NCBI RefSeq assembly: GCF_000503215.1
Contig: NZ_AYTD01000016.1
Location: 124,001 to 188,000, forward strand
Source: Pseudomonas canadensis
Lineage (GTDB): Bacteria > Pseudomonadota > Gammaproteobacteria > Pseudomonadales > Pseudomonadaceae
Length of the DNA stretch: 64,000 bases
Direction: 5' to 3'
The notes beneath the pieces were generated by a model that was not told where the DNA came from, made no database searches, and saw only the letters and a program-made list of their open reading frames with translations. Within the stretch, counting starts at the first letter, position 1; the number at the start of each line of letters is the position of its first letter. Of this stretch, positions 35,978 through 44,878 are shown one piece after another. Both the position numbers and the translations under genes were made by a program.

Positions 35978-38900
35978 ATGGCAACTTACAAGATCGGCAG
36001 TAGCACGACGCCCAGTAATGACGACGCCCTGAAGAAAGTCGCCGCCACCTTTGACGCAGCAATGTCCCGCGCCGTGTCCGGTTTCAAGGAAGCCGCCCAC
36101 CCCGGTGATTTCAAAGTCCTGGCGGTGACCGACAACACCAAGGACAAGAAAATCGCTGACGTCAAAGCCACCGGCGACCAAGAGGCGATCAAGCGCCTCG
36201 ACGACCCGAACCTGGCCGACATCAGCAACACCGGCGTGCCGCTGGCCAACATCGCCAGCATCACCAAGATTTCCGACAACGTCCTGGAGCTGAAAACCCG
36301 CGACGGCAAGGACATCATCATTATCAAGCAGATGACCCCTTACCTGTTCGACGGCATGGCCGGCAAAGTCGACGCCGTGGACGCGCTGAACAAGAGCAAG
36401 GCCGACGGCTACCGCATCGCCCAGGCCGGCGACACCGCGCCGGGCCTGGACACCTACAAAGGCATCGGCCCGGCGGACGAAGTGGGGCCAGGGATGATTC
36501 GTTACGAAACTCTGTCAGGCGACAAGGTCGTCGTTAGTAAGGAAACCAACAGCGACCTGTACGAAAAGGTTAAGTCCGACGGCGAAACCTGGGGCCTGAT
36601 CAACGACAGCAAGAATGAAGGCTATCGCCTGGCCGGCGCCGATGAAGCCGGCAGCGTGAGCCTGGTGGGTACACCGGAAGAACTCGGCCACGGGTTGATC
36701 CGCTACGAAACAGCTTCCGGCGACAAGGTCATCGTGTCCCAGGCCATCAGCCCCGACCTGTACGCCTCGGTGGTGAAAGAATCCAACGGTATCTTTGGCG
36801 TCGACGGCGCCGTGGACACCAACTGGATCGACAACTCCAAGTACGCCAGCGCCAAGGACTGGGACAAGATCGTCGGCAACACCAGCGGCACGCCAACCCA
36901 GGAAGAGCGTGATCTCGACCGTCCGCGCGCCGCCTCGAAAATGCTCAGCGACAACTGGGACAAATGGGGCCTGCACGACCGCCCCATCGACTTCTCCAAC
37001 CCGCCCGCCGACCTGCCGCCCGAAGCCCAGGCCTGCCTCAAGTACCTGGCCGGCAGCCCGAGCCTGATGAACGCCCTCGACAGCGGCGGCCTGGGCAAAA
37101 GCGATGGGGTGATTACCCACGCGGATGTGGATAAGTTCATCAGCCAATCGAACAAGGATCTGTCAGCCGCCTCGAAGTCCTACAGCACCTTCCTCAGCAA
37201 GAACCCAGACGCCACCGGTCTGGCCAAGGAAAACGCCAAGTCCGCCGCCATCGTCATGGCCAATATTTCCCTGGTGAGCAGCGCCGGCCCGGAAATGCAG
37301 GGCCCCAACCAGCGCGCCAACAACGGCAGCCTGAACACCGCCAACCTCAAGGCGATCAAGGATGACTCGGGCCTGAGCCCCGAGCTGACCGGCGCCGCAG
37401 GCTATTGGTCCACCCCCGGCATGCTGCGCACCCTCGACATGGCCGGCGACCTGCCCGCCACCGCCAAGGCCGACGGCATCACCCAACAGAAAAACATCGG
37501 CGCGTGGCTGGAAAACCAGGCGCCCAAGGACGACCACGGCGTGTTGATGATGCTCAGCAACGCCGCGGTACGCAGCTCGGTGGCCGACGTCGACACCTCC
37601 AAACTGACCAAGGACGTGCTCGAACACCCGGAGAACTACGACGGCAAGACCAAAGCCGCCGTGATGATGGAAATCAGCGACGCCCGCGCGCGCATGGCCG
37701 CCAGCGACAAAGTGGGCGACGGCGACCTGTATGCGGGGATTACGGCGGACACCGAATACCACCTCAACCCGACCAAATCCAAGGTCACCGACCAGCTCGA
37801 TGCCGCCATCGGCAAGTTGTCCAGTGACCCGGATGTGAAGACCTTCCTCTCGCAAAACCAAGCGTCCGGCATGCGCGATATCGTCAACAGCGACCCGGCG
37901 ATCAAGCATGAACTGCAGGCCTACCAGGACGGCCAGATCAACAGCGGCAATGTGCTCAACACCGCCCTGAACACCAAAGGGGCTGATGGCAAACCGCTGT
38001 CGCTCATGGACGCCCTGAGCCTGGCCGGCACCGACGCCACCCTCACCGACCTGGCATTGGGCGGCGATGGGCATGTGGACCTCAGTGTCATCGCGCAAAA
38101 GTCCGGCAAGTCCGGGGACATCGAGCAGTTCTTCAAAGACCACATCCTCAACGGCAAGGACCTGGAAGACGCCCTCGCCCAGCCGAATGCCGACCCGATG
38201 ACCGCCATCGGCCAGTACGCCGCCCACGCCGAGCTGCTCAAGGAATTCCTCGGTGACAAGGTCTCGGCCCAGGACTCATCGACGGTGCAGCAGTACGTCA
38301 ACCAGGCGGTGTCCGACTCCTTGGTCAACGGCGCCAACGACGACGTGCTCAAGGGGGCGTTCGGCGATGCCAATGGCAACTTCGACGAAGCCAAGACCAC
38401 GGCCATCATCGAGAAAGCCATGGCCGACGACCCGGAGATGTTCAAAGACGCCACGGGCGCGCAGATCAAGCCACAGGACGTGATCTCGTTGATCCGCTCG
38501 ATGTGGGACGTGAACCGTCAAGGCCAGAAGATCAGCGACGTACTGCCCAAGGCCGTGGACGGGCTGAAGCTCAACGCCAGCGATTCGTACAAACAAGGCC
38601 TGCTGCACATCGGCAGCGCCTTGCTGGCCGGCGGCGTACTGGCGGCGCGCTCGGCCACGGGCGGCAACAGCCCGGCGGATAACGCCGGGCGCGTGGCGGC
38701 GGGCATGCAGTTTGCCGGCCTGATTACCGAGGGCGGCACCAAGTACGCCAAGGAAGCCGGCTACGGCATGACCTGGAAACCCACCCCGATCGACCCGAAC
38801 AAACCCCAAGGGATCGGCGACTTCCCCACCGGCAAAATGGTGCAGAACACCGACGGCCTCAACCGCCTGGGCAACCTGGGCAAGATCGTCGGCGGCAGCG

Positions 38901-39301
38901 GCAGCTTTATCGGCGGGGTGTTCGGCCTGATCAGCGGGGTCAACAGCGCGTTTGCCGGGGATAAACTCAACGCTGGTTTCTCCCTCACCAGCGGCGCCCT
39001 GGGCACCGGCGCGGCAGTCGCCTCGATCATCGAAGGCGGCGCGGGTCTGTTCGGCATTGCCGATGCGGCGGCCATCGCGGGGACCTTCGCCGGCGTACTG
39101 GGTTGGGCCACCGCCGGTCTGGGCATCGTGACCAGCTTTGTGTTTCCGATCATCGAGGTGGTGAAGCGGGAAAAACAACAGGACGCGTTCTTTGGCAACC
39201 TGGTACCGACCCTGGATAAATATGGCCTCACCGGCGGCCCGATCACCGACGCCGACCGCAAGGATGAATACCCACCGTACGCCAACACCGGTTTTGCCTG
39301 A
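35978..39301 (+). CDS. HrpK-domain (type III effector/translocator-like) protein, orphan
   Basis: 1107 aa, with no signal peptide. Residues about 100-280 hold three repeats of a form (I/L)(R/E)YET-SGDKV-IVS-x-DLY (at about 103, 174 and 241). The middle (300-850) is rich in Ala, Asp and Lys. The C-terminus has Gly/Ala-rich hydrophobic stretches (about 865-890 and 970-1065) and ends with a charged tail, as in HrpK of P. syringae. HrpK1 is a putative translocator of the type III secretion system. This protein is longer, and no hrp gene or hrp box is nearby. Its route out of the cell and role are unknown. Confidence 0.75.
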   Translation: MATYKIGSSTTPSNDDALKKVAATFDAAMSRAVSGFKEAAHPGDFKVLAVTDNTKDKKIADVKATGDQEAIKRLDDPNLADISNTGVPLANIASITKISDNVLELKTRDGKDIIIIKQMTPYLFDGMAGKVDAVDALNKSKADGYRIAQAGDTAPGLDTYKGIGPADEVGPGMIRYETLSGDKVVVSKETNSDLYEKVKSDGETWGLINDSKNEGYRLAGADEAGSVSLVGTPEELGHGLIRYETASGDKVIVSQAISPDLYASVVKESNGIFGVDGAVDTNWIDNSKYASAKDWDKIVGNTSGTPTQEERDLDRPRAASKMLSDNWDKWGLHDRPIDFSNPPADLPPEAQACLKYLAGSPSLMNALDSGGLGKSDGVITHADVDKFISQSNKDLSAASKSYSTFLSKNPDATGLAKENAKSAAIVMANISLVSSAGPEMQGPNQRANNGSLNTANLKAIKDDSGLSPELTGAAGYWSTPGMLRTLDMAGDLPATAKADGITQQKNIGAWLENQAPKDDHGVLMMLSNAAVRSSVADVDTSKLTKDVLEHPENYDGKTKAAVMMEISDARARMAASDKVGDGDLYAGITADTEYHLNPTKSKVTDQLDAAIGKLSSDPDVKTFLSQNQASGMRDIVNSDPAIKHELQAYQDGQINSGNVLNTALNTKGADGKPLSLMDALSLAGTDATLTDLALGGDGHVDLSVIAQKSGKSGDIEQFFKDHILNGKDLEDALAQPNADPMTAIGQYAAHAELLKEFLGDKVSAQDSSTVQQYVNQAVSDSLVNGANDDVLKGAFGDANGNFDEAKTTAIIEKAMADDPEMFKDATGAQIKPQDVISLIRSMWDVNRQGQKISDVLPKAVDGLKLNASDSYKQGLLHIGSALLAGGVLAARSATGGNSPADNAGRVAAGMQFAGLITEGGTKYAKEAGYGMTWKPTPIDPNKPQGIGDFPTGKMVQNTDGLNRLGNLGKIVGGSGSFIGGVFGLISGVNSAFAGDKLNAGFSLTSGALGTGAAVASIIEGGAGLFGIADAAAIAGTFAGVLGWATAGLGIVTSFVFPIIEVVKREKQQDAFFGNLVPTLDKYGLTGGPITDADRKDEYPPYANTGFA

Positions 39302-39324
39302 CCAAGCCTGGCAACACCTCTCCC

Positions 39325-39458
39325 TGTGGTGAGCGGGCTTGTCCCGCGCTGGGCTGCGCAGCGGCCCCAAAACCTGCTACTGCGTTCTTTCTGAGAAGAC
39401 GCGGCGGCTTTTTGGGGGCTGCTGCGCAGCCCAGCGCGGGGCAAGCCCGCTCACTACA
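39325..39458. repeat. REPIN with large inverted arms (copy 1)
   Basis: Two long inverted arms face each other: the left opens with GTGAGCGGGCTTGTCCCGCG (from 39328), and the right closes with the complement (to 39453). Each arm has its own inner palindrome (GGGCTGCGCAGC). About 36 bases separate them. A second copy is at 44056-44211. Such elements are spread by RAYT-type transposases; none is in the window. Confidence 0.8.
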
Positions 39459-39519
39459 ACACCACAATTGCACGGTATTGCTTACAATGGGCGCCCTTTG
39501 TTTTTGACCAGGCCTGCCG

Positions 39520-40746
39520 ATGTCCGCTACTGCTCCTTCCCACGTTGCCATTATCGGCGGCGGCCCTGCCGGGCTGATGGCCGCCGAAGTCCTGAGCCAG
39601 GCGGGCGTGCGGGTGGACCTGTACGACGGCATGCCCTCGGTGGGGCGCAAGTTTTTGCTGGCCGGCGTGGGCGGCATGAATATCACCCACTCCGAAGCGT
39701 ACCCGGCATTCCTGTCACGCTACGCCGAACGTGCGCCGCACATGGCGCCGTTGCTGCGTAGTTTCGGGGCTGAGGCGTTGTGTGAATGGATTCATGGCTT
39801 GGGCATCGAAACGTTTGTCGGCACCTCCGGTCGTGTGTTTCCCACCGACATGAAAGCCGCGCCCCTGTTGCGCGCCTGGCTCAAGCGCCTGCGCGACCAA
39901 GGCGTGGTTATCCACACCCGTCATCGTTGGCTGGGCTGGAATGCCGAGGGCGACTTACTTATCCACAGCCCCGAAGGCGAAAAAACTGTCCACAGCGACG
40001 CCGTGCTGCTGGCCCTTGGCGGCGGCAGTTGGTCACGGTTGGGATCTGACGGCGCCTGGCTCAGGTTGCTGGAAGACAAAGGCGTGCCTTACGCCCCGCT
40101 GCAACCGAGCAACTGCGGTTTCGAGGTGTCGGCCTGGAGCGAGTTGATGGTCAGCAAATTCGCTGGCGCGCCGTTGAAAAACGTCGCCATTGGTTTAGGG
40201 GAAGACAAGCCTCGGCTGGGTGAATGCGTCATCACCGCCAGCGGGATCGAAGGCAGCCTGATCTACGCGCTGTCGGCGCCGATTCGCGAAGCGATCAACA
40301 GGGACGGCTCGGCCACCGTGCATATCGACCTGCTGCCGAGCAAGCCGCTGGACAAGGTTCAGGCCGCGTTGGCGAAACCGCGTGGCTCACGCTCGATGAG
40401 CAAGCATCTGCACAGTCAATTGGGGTTGGATGGGGTGAAAGCCGCACTGCTGCGCGAGCTGGCGCCGGCTGACCACTTCAATGATCCGGCGCAGTTGGCG
40501 GTGGATATCAAGGCGCTGCCCTTGACCCTGGTGAAGACCCGGCCGATGGATGAAGCGATCAGCACCGCGGGCGGCGTGCCGTTCGAGGCGCTGGATGAGC
40601 GATTGATGCTCAAGCCATTGCCGGGGGTGTTCTGTGCGGGGGAGATGCTGGACTGGGAAGCGCCAACGGGCGGGTATCTGTTGACCGGGTGTTTTGCCAG
40701 TGGCAGAGCGGCTGGGCGGGGGATGTTGGAGTGGCTTCACCGCTGA
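39520..40746 (+). CDS. TIGR03862-family FAD flavoprotein (HI0933/BaiN-like)
   Basis: 408 aa. The dinucleotide fold is at the N-terminus (VAIIGGGPAGLMAAE), followed by GRKFLLAGVGGMNITHS, typical of the HI0933/BaiN group. The C-terminal CAGEMLDWEAPTGGYLLTGC is the FAD-pyrophosphate-binding end. Enzyme activity in this branch is not known. It starts with ATG at 39520, just behind the REPIN. Confidence 0.9.
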   Translation: MSATAPSHVAIIGGGPAGLMAAEVLSQAGVRVDLYDGMPSVGRKFLLAGVGGMNITHSEAYPAFLSRYAERAPHMAPLLRSFGAEALCEWIHGLGIETFVGTSGRVFPTDMKAAPLLRAWLKRLRDQGVVIHTRHRWLGWNAEGDLLIHSPEGEKTVHSDAVLLALGGGSWSRLGSDGAWLRLLEDKGVPYAPLQPSNCGFEVSAWSELMVSKFAGAPLKNVAIGLGEDKPRLGECVITASGIEGSLIYALSAPIREAINRDGSATVHIDLLPSKPLDKVQAALAKPRGSRSMSKHLHSQLGLDGVKAALLRELAPADHFNDPAQLAVDIKALPLTLVKTRPMDEAISTAGGVPFEALDERLMLKPLPGVFCAGEMLDWEAPTGGYLLTGCFASGRAAGRGMLEWLHR

Positions 40747-40770
40747 GATTTGCGGTGAATTCCGAGCCGC

Positions 40771-40853
40771 CTTCGCGGGCAAGCCCGCTCCCACATTTAA
40801 CCGAGTTCCAAAGTTGGAATGCAGTCAATGTGGGAGCTGGCTTGCCTGCGAAG
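40771..40853. repeat. REPIN, short type
   Basis: Arms CTTCGCGGGCAAGCCCGCTC (40771-40790) and GAGCTGGCTTGCCTGCGAAG (40834-40853) face each other with CCCACAT/ATGTGGG between, then a spacer. The arms differ at several positions (GGGCAAGCC against GGCTTGCC), so they come from two subtypes. Confidence 0.75.
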
Positions 40854-40877
40854 AGGCCATCAGCAGCGCTGAAAAAC

Positions 40878-42212
40878 TTACTTCTTCTTACGCGGCCCGG
40901 TATTGAACACCGGCACCTTGCGCACCGGCTTGATCGATGGCTCAGCCGGCGCGACGTCGCCGCTGTCCACCCACTTGCCCAGGTTGCGCTTACCGCCCCC
41001 ACCCGACGCTTTAGGCTTCTTCGGTTTTTTCGGTTTCTTCACCACCTGCCCGCTGGCATCGGTGTCCGGCACGCGGTGTTCCGGTTCGAAGTCTTGTTCC
41101 ATGTGGCGGGTCAAGGTCTGACGCGTCAGCATTTCGATGGCCGACAGCATGTTCACTTCATCGGCACACACCAGGGAAATCGCTTCCCCGGTGTTACCCG
41201 CACGCCCGGTACGGCCGATGCGGTGGATGTAGTCTTCGGCCACGATCGGCAAGTCGAAGTTGACCACCAGCGGCAGGTCTTCGATATCCAGGCCACGGGC
41301 CGCCACGTCGGTGGCCACCAGGATCTGCACTTCGCTGGATTTGAAGCGGTCCAGCGCACGCTGGCGCGTGGCTTGCGGCTTGTCGCCATGGATGCCGTCG
41401 GCATTGATGCCCAGGCCCTGCAACTTATCCACCAGCGCATCCACGCCGTTACGGGTCTTGGCGAACACCAGCACCTGCTTCCAGCGGCCTTTGCGCATCA
41501 GGTGCACAAACAGCTCCGGCTTGCGCTTCTTGTCCACCGGCACCACCCACTGCTTCACGGTGTTGGCGGCGACGTTGCGCGGGCTGACTTCGATGCTCAG
41601 CGGGTCGTTGAGCATCTGCCCGGCCAGCGTGCGGATCTCATCGGAGAAGGTCGCGGAGAACAACAGGGTCTGGCGCTTCTTCGGCAGCATGCGGTAGATG
41701 TTCGCCAGCTCTTCGGAGAAGCCCAGGTCGAGCATGCGGTCGGCTTCGTCCAGCACCAGGGTTTGCAGCTGGTTGAGTTTCAGCGCGTTCTGGCGGAACA
41801 GGTCGATCAGGCGGCCAGGGGTGGCGACCAGGATGTCGACGCCCTTGCGCAGCTTCATCATCTGCGGGTTGATGCTCACGCCGCCGTACACCGCGTAAGT
41901 GGTCAGCGGCAGGTTTTGTGCGTACTCGGCGACGCTGGCGTGCACCTGCTCGGCCAACTCGCGGGTCGGGCACAGGATCAGCGCGCGTGCCGAGTTGGCG
42001 GCGACTTTCGGCCCTTCCATCATCAACAGTTGCAACAACGGCACGGCGAAACCGGCGGTTTTGCCGGTGCCGGTCTGGGCCGCGGCCATCAGGTCGCGAC
42101 CGGCCAGCACCGCCGGAATGGCTTGCGCCTGCACCGGCGTCGGGGTCTGGTAGCCAAGCGTCTCAAGGGCGCGCAGCAAGGGTTCGATCAGGCCAAGGGT
42201 GGCGAAAGTCAT
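40878..42212 (-). CDS. DEAD-box ATP-dependent RNA helicase (RhlE-like)
   Basis: 444 aa. All helicase motifs are seen: Q motif (YQTPTPVQAQAIP), AAQTGTGKT, PTRELAEQ, ATPGRL, DEAD, SAT, and HRIGRTGRAG. A basic tail of about 60 residues (KKPKKPKKPK) ends the protein and is likely to bind RNA. RhlE is the nearest name, based on the DEAD core and Lys-rich tail. It starts with ATG at 42212. Cytoplasmic, acting in RNA turnover or ribosome assembly. Confidence 0.92.
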   Translation of the reverse strand: MTFATLGLIEPLLRALETLGYQTPTPVQAQAIPAVLAGRDLMAAAQTGTGKTAGFAVPLLQLLMMEGPKVAANSARALILCPTRELAEQVHASVAEYAQNLPLTTYAVYGGVSINPQMMKLRKGVDILVATPGRLIDLFRQNALKLNQLQTLVLDEADRMLDLGFSEELANIYRMLPKKRQTLLFSATFSDEIRTLAGQMLNDPLSIEVSPRNVAANTVKQWVVPVDKKRKPELFVHLMRKGRWKQVLVFAKTRNGVDALVDKLQGLGINADGIHGDKPQATRQRALDRFKSSEVQILVATDVAARGLDIEDLPLVVNFDLPIVAEDYIHRIGRTGRAGNTGEAISLVCADEVNMLSAIEMLTRQTLTRHMEQDFEPEHRVPDTDASGQVVKKPKKPKKPKASGGGGKRNLGKWVDSGDVAPAEPSIKPVRKVPVFNTGPRKKK

Positions 42213-42260
42213 GTGTTTACCGTAGGAAAAATTCAGCGCAAGGTCGCAATGCGCCGCAGT

Positions 42261-43157
42261 TTACCTTATTTCCGCCTTCGGCTTGCGCCACTGGGGCAGG
42301 CTGATCAGCAGGACGGCGCTGATAATCACCAGCATGGCCAAGGCTTCTTCCAAACCGATGGTCTCGCCAACGAACACAATCCCCAGTAACACCGCCACCG
42401 CCGGGTTCACATAGGCATAACTGGTGGCCGCCGCCGGGCGCACATGCTTGAGCAGGTACATATAGGCGTTGAAGGCGATGATCGAGCCGAACACCGTCAG
42501 ATAGGCCAGGGCCAGCCAGCCTTCCAGCGGCGGCGCGGCCTGCAGGCGTTCACCGGATAGCGCGCTGACGAACAACAGCGCCACGCCGGCGACCAGCATC
42601 TCCGCAGCACTGGCCATGGCGCCCTGGGGCAACGGCAATTGCCGGCTCCACACCGAACCAAACGCCCAGGAAGCCGCCGCCACCAACAGCAACACAGCAC
42701 CCATCGGGCTCGATTGCAACGTGCTGCCCATATTGAGCATGGCGATGCCGATGATCCCCAGAATCACCCCCGCCCACTCCAAGCGAGTGTTGCGCGCGCC
42801 CCAGAAATACCCACACAGCAAGGTGAACAACGGCACCGTCGCCACGGCCAGCGCCGCCACGCCGGACGACACGCCCATGTGTTCCGCCACGCTGACACCG
42901 CCATTGCCCACGGTGAGCAGCAAAAGACCAATCATCCCGGCTGCTTTCCACTGCGGCCACGTCGGCGCCGGCACGCCACGCCAGCGCAGGAAGCCATACA
43001 TCAACGCCCCGGCCGTGCAAAACCGAATCCCCGCCAGCAACAACGGCGGCCAGTACTCCACGCCGATGCGAATCACCAGATAGGTGGAACCCCAGATCAC
43101 ATACAGCGCAAAAAAGGCGGCGATCAACGGTAAGGGAAAGCGACGTGGGCCAGGCAT
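42261..43157 (-). CDS. yedA: EamA-family exporter (YedA-like)
   Basis: 298 aa with ten spans. FALYVIWGSTYLVIRIGVE is the YedA start, and VNPAVAVLLGIVFVGE is the conserved segment of the second repeat. It exports a small metabolite, perhaps an amino acid. The divergent Lrp-type gene 160 bases away is a likely regulator; such exporter/Lrp pairs often respond to the exported amino acid. The symbol is by resemblance to E. coli YedA. Confidence 0.85.
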   Translation of the reverse strand: MPGPRRFPLPLIAAFFALYVIWGSTYLVIRIGVEYWPPLLLAGIRFCTAGALMYGFLRWRGVPAPTWPQWKAAGMIGLLLLTVGNGGVSVAEHMGVSSGVAALAVATVPLFTLLCGYFWGARNTRLEWAGVILGIIGIAMLNMGSTLQSSPMGAVLLLVAAASWAFGSVWSRQLPLPQGAMASAAEMLVAGVALLFVSALSGERLQAAPPLEGWLALAYLTVFGSIIAFNAYMYLLKHVRPAAATSYAYVNPAVAVLLGIVFVGETIGLEEALAMLVIISAVLLISLPQWRKPKAEIR

Positions 43158-43317
43158 TGGGCGGCTCTATGGCAGGAGATGGGAGGCTTATTCTAAAAAG
43201 ACAGGTCGTTAAACATAAGTTACAAAACCTGTTTAAAACGCCAATACACTTTTCAAAGTATGGTTGTGAAGGCTATAAACCGTGCTTTCGAAAGTCACGC
43301 GCAACCGGAGCCTTATC

Positions 43318-43779
43318 ATGGACAAATACGACCGCATGCTCCTCAGCGCTCTGCTCGAAGACGGCCGCGCGTCCTACGCGCAACTGGCCCGCACGGTAAA
43401 CCTCTCCGCCCCCGCCGTGGCCGAGCGCGTGGCCAAGCTGGAGACCAGTGGCGTGATCACCGGGTATCAGGCCAAGGTGGACTTGTCCAAAGTGGGCTTG
43501 CCGATTCAGTGCGTGATTGAGCTGCGGTTGACCAATCACGGCAGCCAGAAGGTGTATGACGCGCTGGCGGAAATCCCTGAATTGACGGAGTGCCATCGGG
43601 TGACCGGCGATCCGTGCGTGATCATGCAGGCAGCGGTGGGGTCGATGCCGGAGCTGGAGAGCTTGATCAACCGCGTGGCGAAGTTCGGGTTCAGCAAGAC
43701 CTCGATTATTTTGTCGAGCGCGATAGAGCGGCGGGTGCCGTTGGGGCAGTTGGAGGGCAATGGGAAAAATGGTGGCTGA
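43318..43779 (+). CDS. Lrp/AsnC-family regulator
   Basis: 153 aa. An N-terminal helix-turn-helix (RASYAQLARTVNLSAPAVAER) is followed by a ligand-binding AsnC domain. The ATG at 43318 gives MDKYDRMLLSALLEDG, the usual Lrp start, after GGAG. It is divergent from the yedA-like exporter and probably controls it. The amino acid sensed is not known. Confidence 0.9.
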   Translation: MDKYDRMLLSALLEDGRASYAQLARTVNLSAPAVAERVAKLETSGVITGYQAKVDLSKVGLPIQCVIELRLTNHGSQKVYDALAEIPELTECHRVTGDPCVIMQAAVGSMPELESLINRVAKFGFSKTSIILSSAIERRVPLGQLEGNGKNGG

Positions 43780-43784
43780 ACCGC

Positions 43785-43812
43785 CGCCATCGCTGGCTTG
43801 CCGGCGATGGCG
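43785..43812. repeat. REP palindrome just after the Lrp gene
   Basis: CGCCATCGC...GCGATGGCG with a 10-base centre. It begins 5 bases after the Lrp stop and abuts the DUF6124-like remnant. It is of the same subtype as one arm of the element at 54175-54258. Confidence 0.75.
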
Positions 43813-44039
43813 TCAGTTGCATCAAAGCCTGCGCCCCGGATGCGCCCCATTTCATTCTGAATGACAACCTGAGCTTCGAAGACGCCCTCGCCCATGCGGC
43901 GGATTTGCTGCATTGCGCGGTGGAGACGGTGCAGGATTCGGCTGAGTTGCTGAGCGCGCAGCAGCGGGCGGTGATGCATTTGGTGGGGATGGCGAAGGGG
44001 GTGGTGGATCGGGCGTTGGAGTGTGTGCAGCCACAATAG
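43812..44039 (+). pseudogene. DUF6124/DUF3077-like gene remnant without a start codon
   Basis: About 75 codons to TAG at 44037 encode a protein of the small Pseudomonas DUF6124/DUF3077 type: FEDALAHAADLLHCAVETVQ and LVGMAKGVVDRALECV are family-like. No ATG, GTG or TTG is in frame between the Lrp stop and the conserved part. The REP palindrome occupies the place of the expected start. It is either a remnant whose 5' end was lost at the REP, or a gene that uses a rare start such as ATC or ATT. The family name is from memory. Confidence 0.6.
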
Positions 44040-44055
44040 CCTGACAACCGATACG

Positions 44056-44211
44056 TTGTGGTGAGCGGGCTTGTCCCGCGCTGGGCTGCGGAGCAGCCCC
44101 AATTAAGGGCGCCGCGTTCTTTCAGTTAGAACGGAGTGTCAGGTTTTGGGGCTGCTACGCAGCCCAGCGCGGGGCAAGCCCGCTCACCACAAAAAGCCCG
44201 CTCACCACAAA
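44056..44211. repeat. REPIN with large inverted arms (copy 2)
   Basis: It has the same arms as at 39325: GTGAGCGGGCTTGTCCCGCG on the left, its complement on the right. The spacer is different from copy 1. A further fragment (AAGCCCGCTCACCAC) is repeated at the right edge, at 44194-44208. It fills the gap to the exonuclease gene. Confidence 0.8.
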
Positions 44212-44241
44212 AGCACCCTCCCACACGGATTTGTGGCGAAG

Positions 44242-44853
44242 TCAGAACCCGCGATGCTTCTTCAGGTGCTCATTGATCTTCGCCGCCGGCACTTTCTGCA
44301 AGGTGCACAGCAGATCATGGGACAGTTCACGCAAGCCATGGGTCCCGCGCAGTTCCTGGGCCAGGTGGGCCGTGAGGTTGGCGGCCATCTCCGCATCCGC
44401 CATCGCCCGGTGAGCCTTGCCGGTGTGGGGCAGTTGGGCGTAGGCGTTCAGCGTGCCGAGCTTGTGGTTGGGCGCCGATGGCATGAGGCGGCGGGCCAGC
44501 AGCAGCGAACAGGCGAACTTCTGCAAACGGGTACGGCGGATCAGACCCAGCTCAAAGTCCCAGAACTTTTGGTCGAACGCGGCGTTGTGCGCCAGCAACG
44601 GCGTGACGCCGACGAATTCATTGACCTCATTCATCACCCGCTCCGCCGGCGGCGCGCTGCGCAGCATGGCGTTGCTGATGCCGGTGAGTTGTTCGATGAA
44701 CGCGGGCACGTGCACACCGGTTTTCATCAGGCTCTGGTAGCGGTCCACGATCTGGCCACGCTCAAGGATGACCACCGCGATTTCCGTGGCCCGGCAACGG
44801 CTGCTCGGGGTGATGCCGGTGGTTTCAAAGTCGATGACCGCTATACGTTCCAA
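44242..44853 (-). CDS. DnaQ-like 3'-5' exonuclease
   Basis: 203 aa. Exo I is DFETTG, Exo II is LLAHNAAFDQKFW, Exo III is HRAMADAEM, so the DEDDh-type site is complete. It resembles the epsilon subunit/PolB-associated exonucleases in Pseudomonas but is not the main DnaQ. The start is TTG at 44853, after GGAGTTGG; no in-frame ATG fits the N-terminus MERIAVIDFE. The NYN gene starts about 500 bases upstream and ends 25 bases before it, so they may be co-transcribed. Confidence 0.88.
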   Translation of the reverse strand: MERIAVIDFETTGITPSSRCRATEIAVVILERGQIVDRYQSLMKTGVHVPAFIEQLTGISNAMLRSAPPAERVMNEVNEFVGVTPLLAHNAAFDQKFWDFELGLIRRTRLQKFACSLLLARRLMPSAPNHKLGTLNAYAQLPHTGKAHRAMADAEMAANLTAHLAQELRGTHGLRELSHDLLCTLQKVPAAKINEHLKKHRGF

Positions 44854-44878
44854 ACCTGTTCCAACTCCGTCTTAGCAT

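Noticed and set aside
39302-44211. Repeats at 39-44 kb as a CRISPR array
   Set aside because: The repeats are inverted REP arms, not direct repeats with regular spacers, and there is no cas gene.
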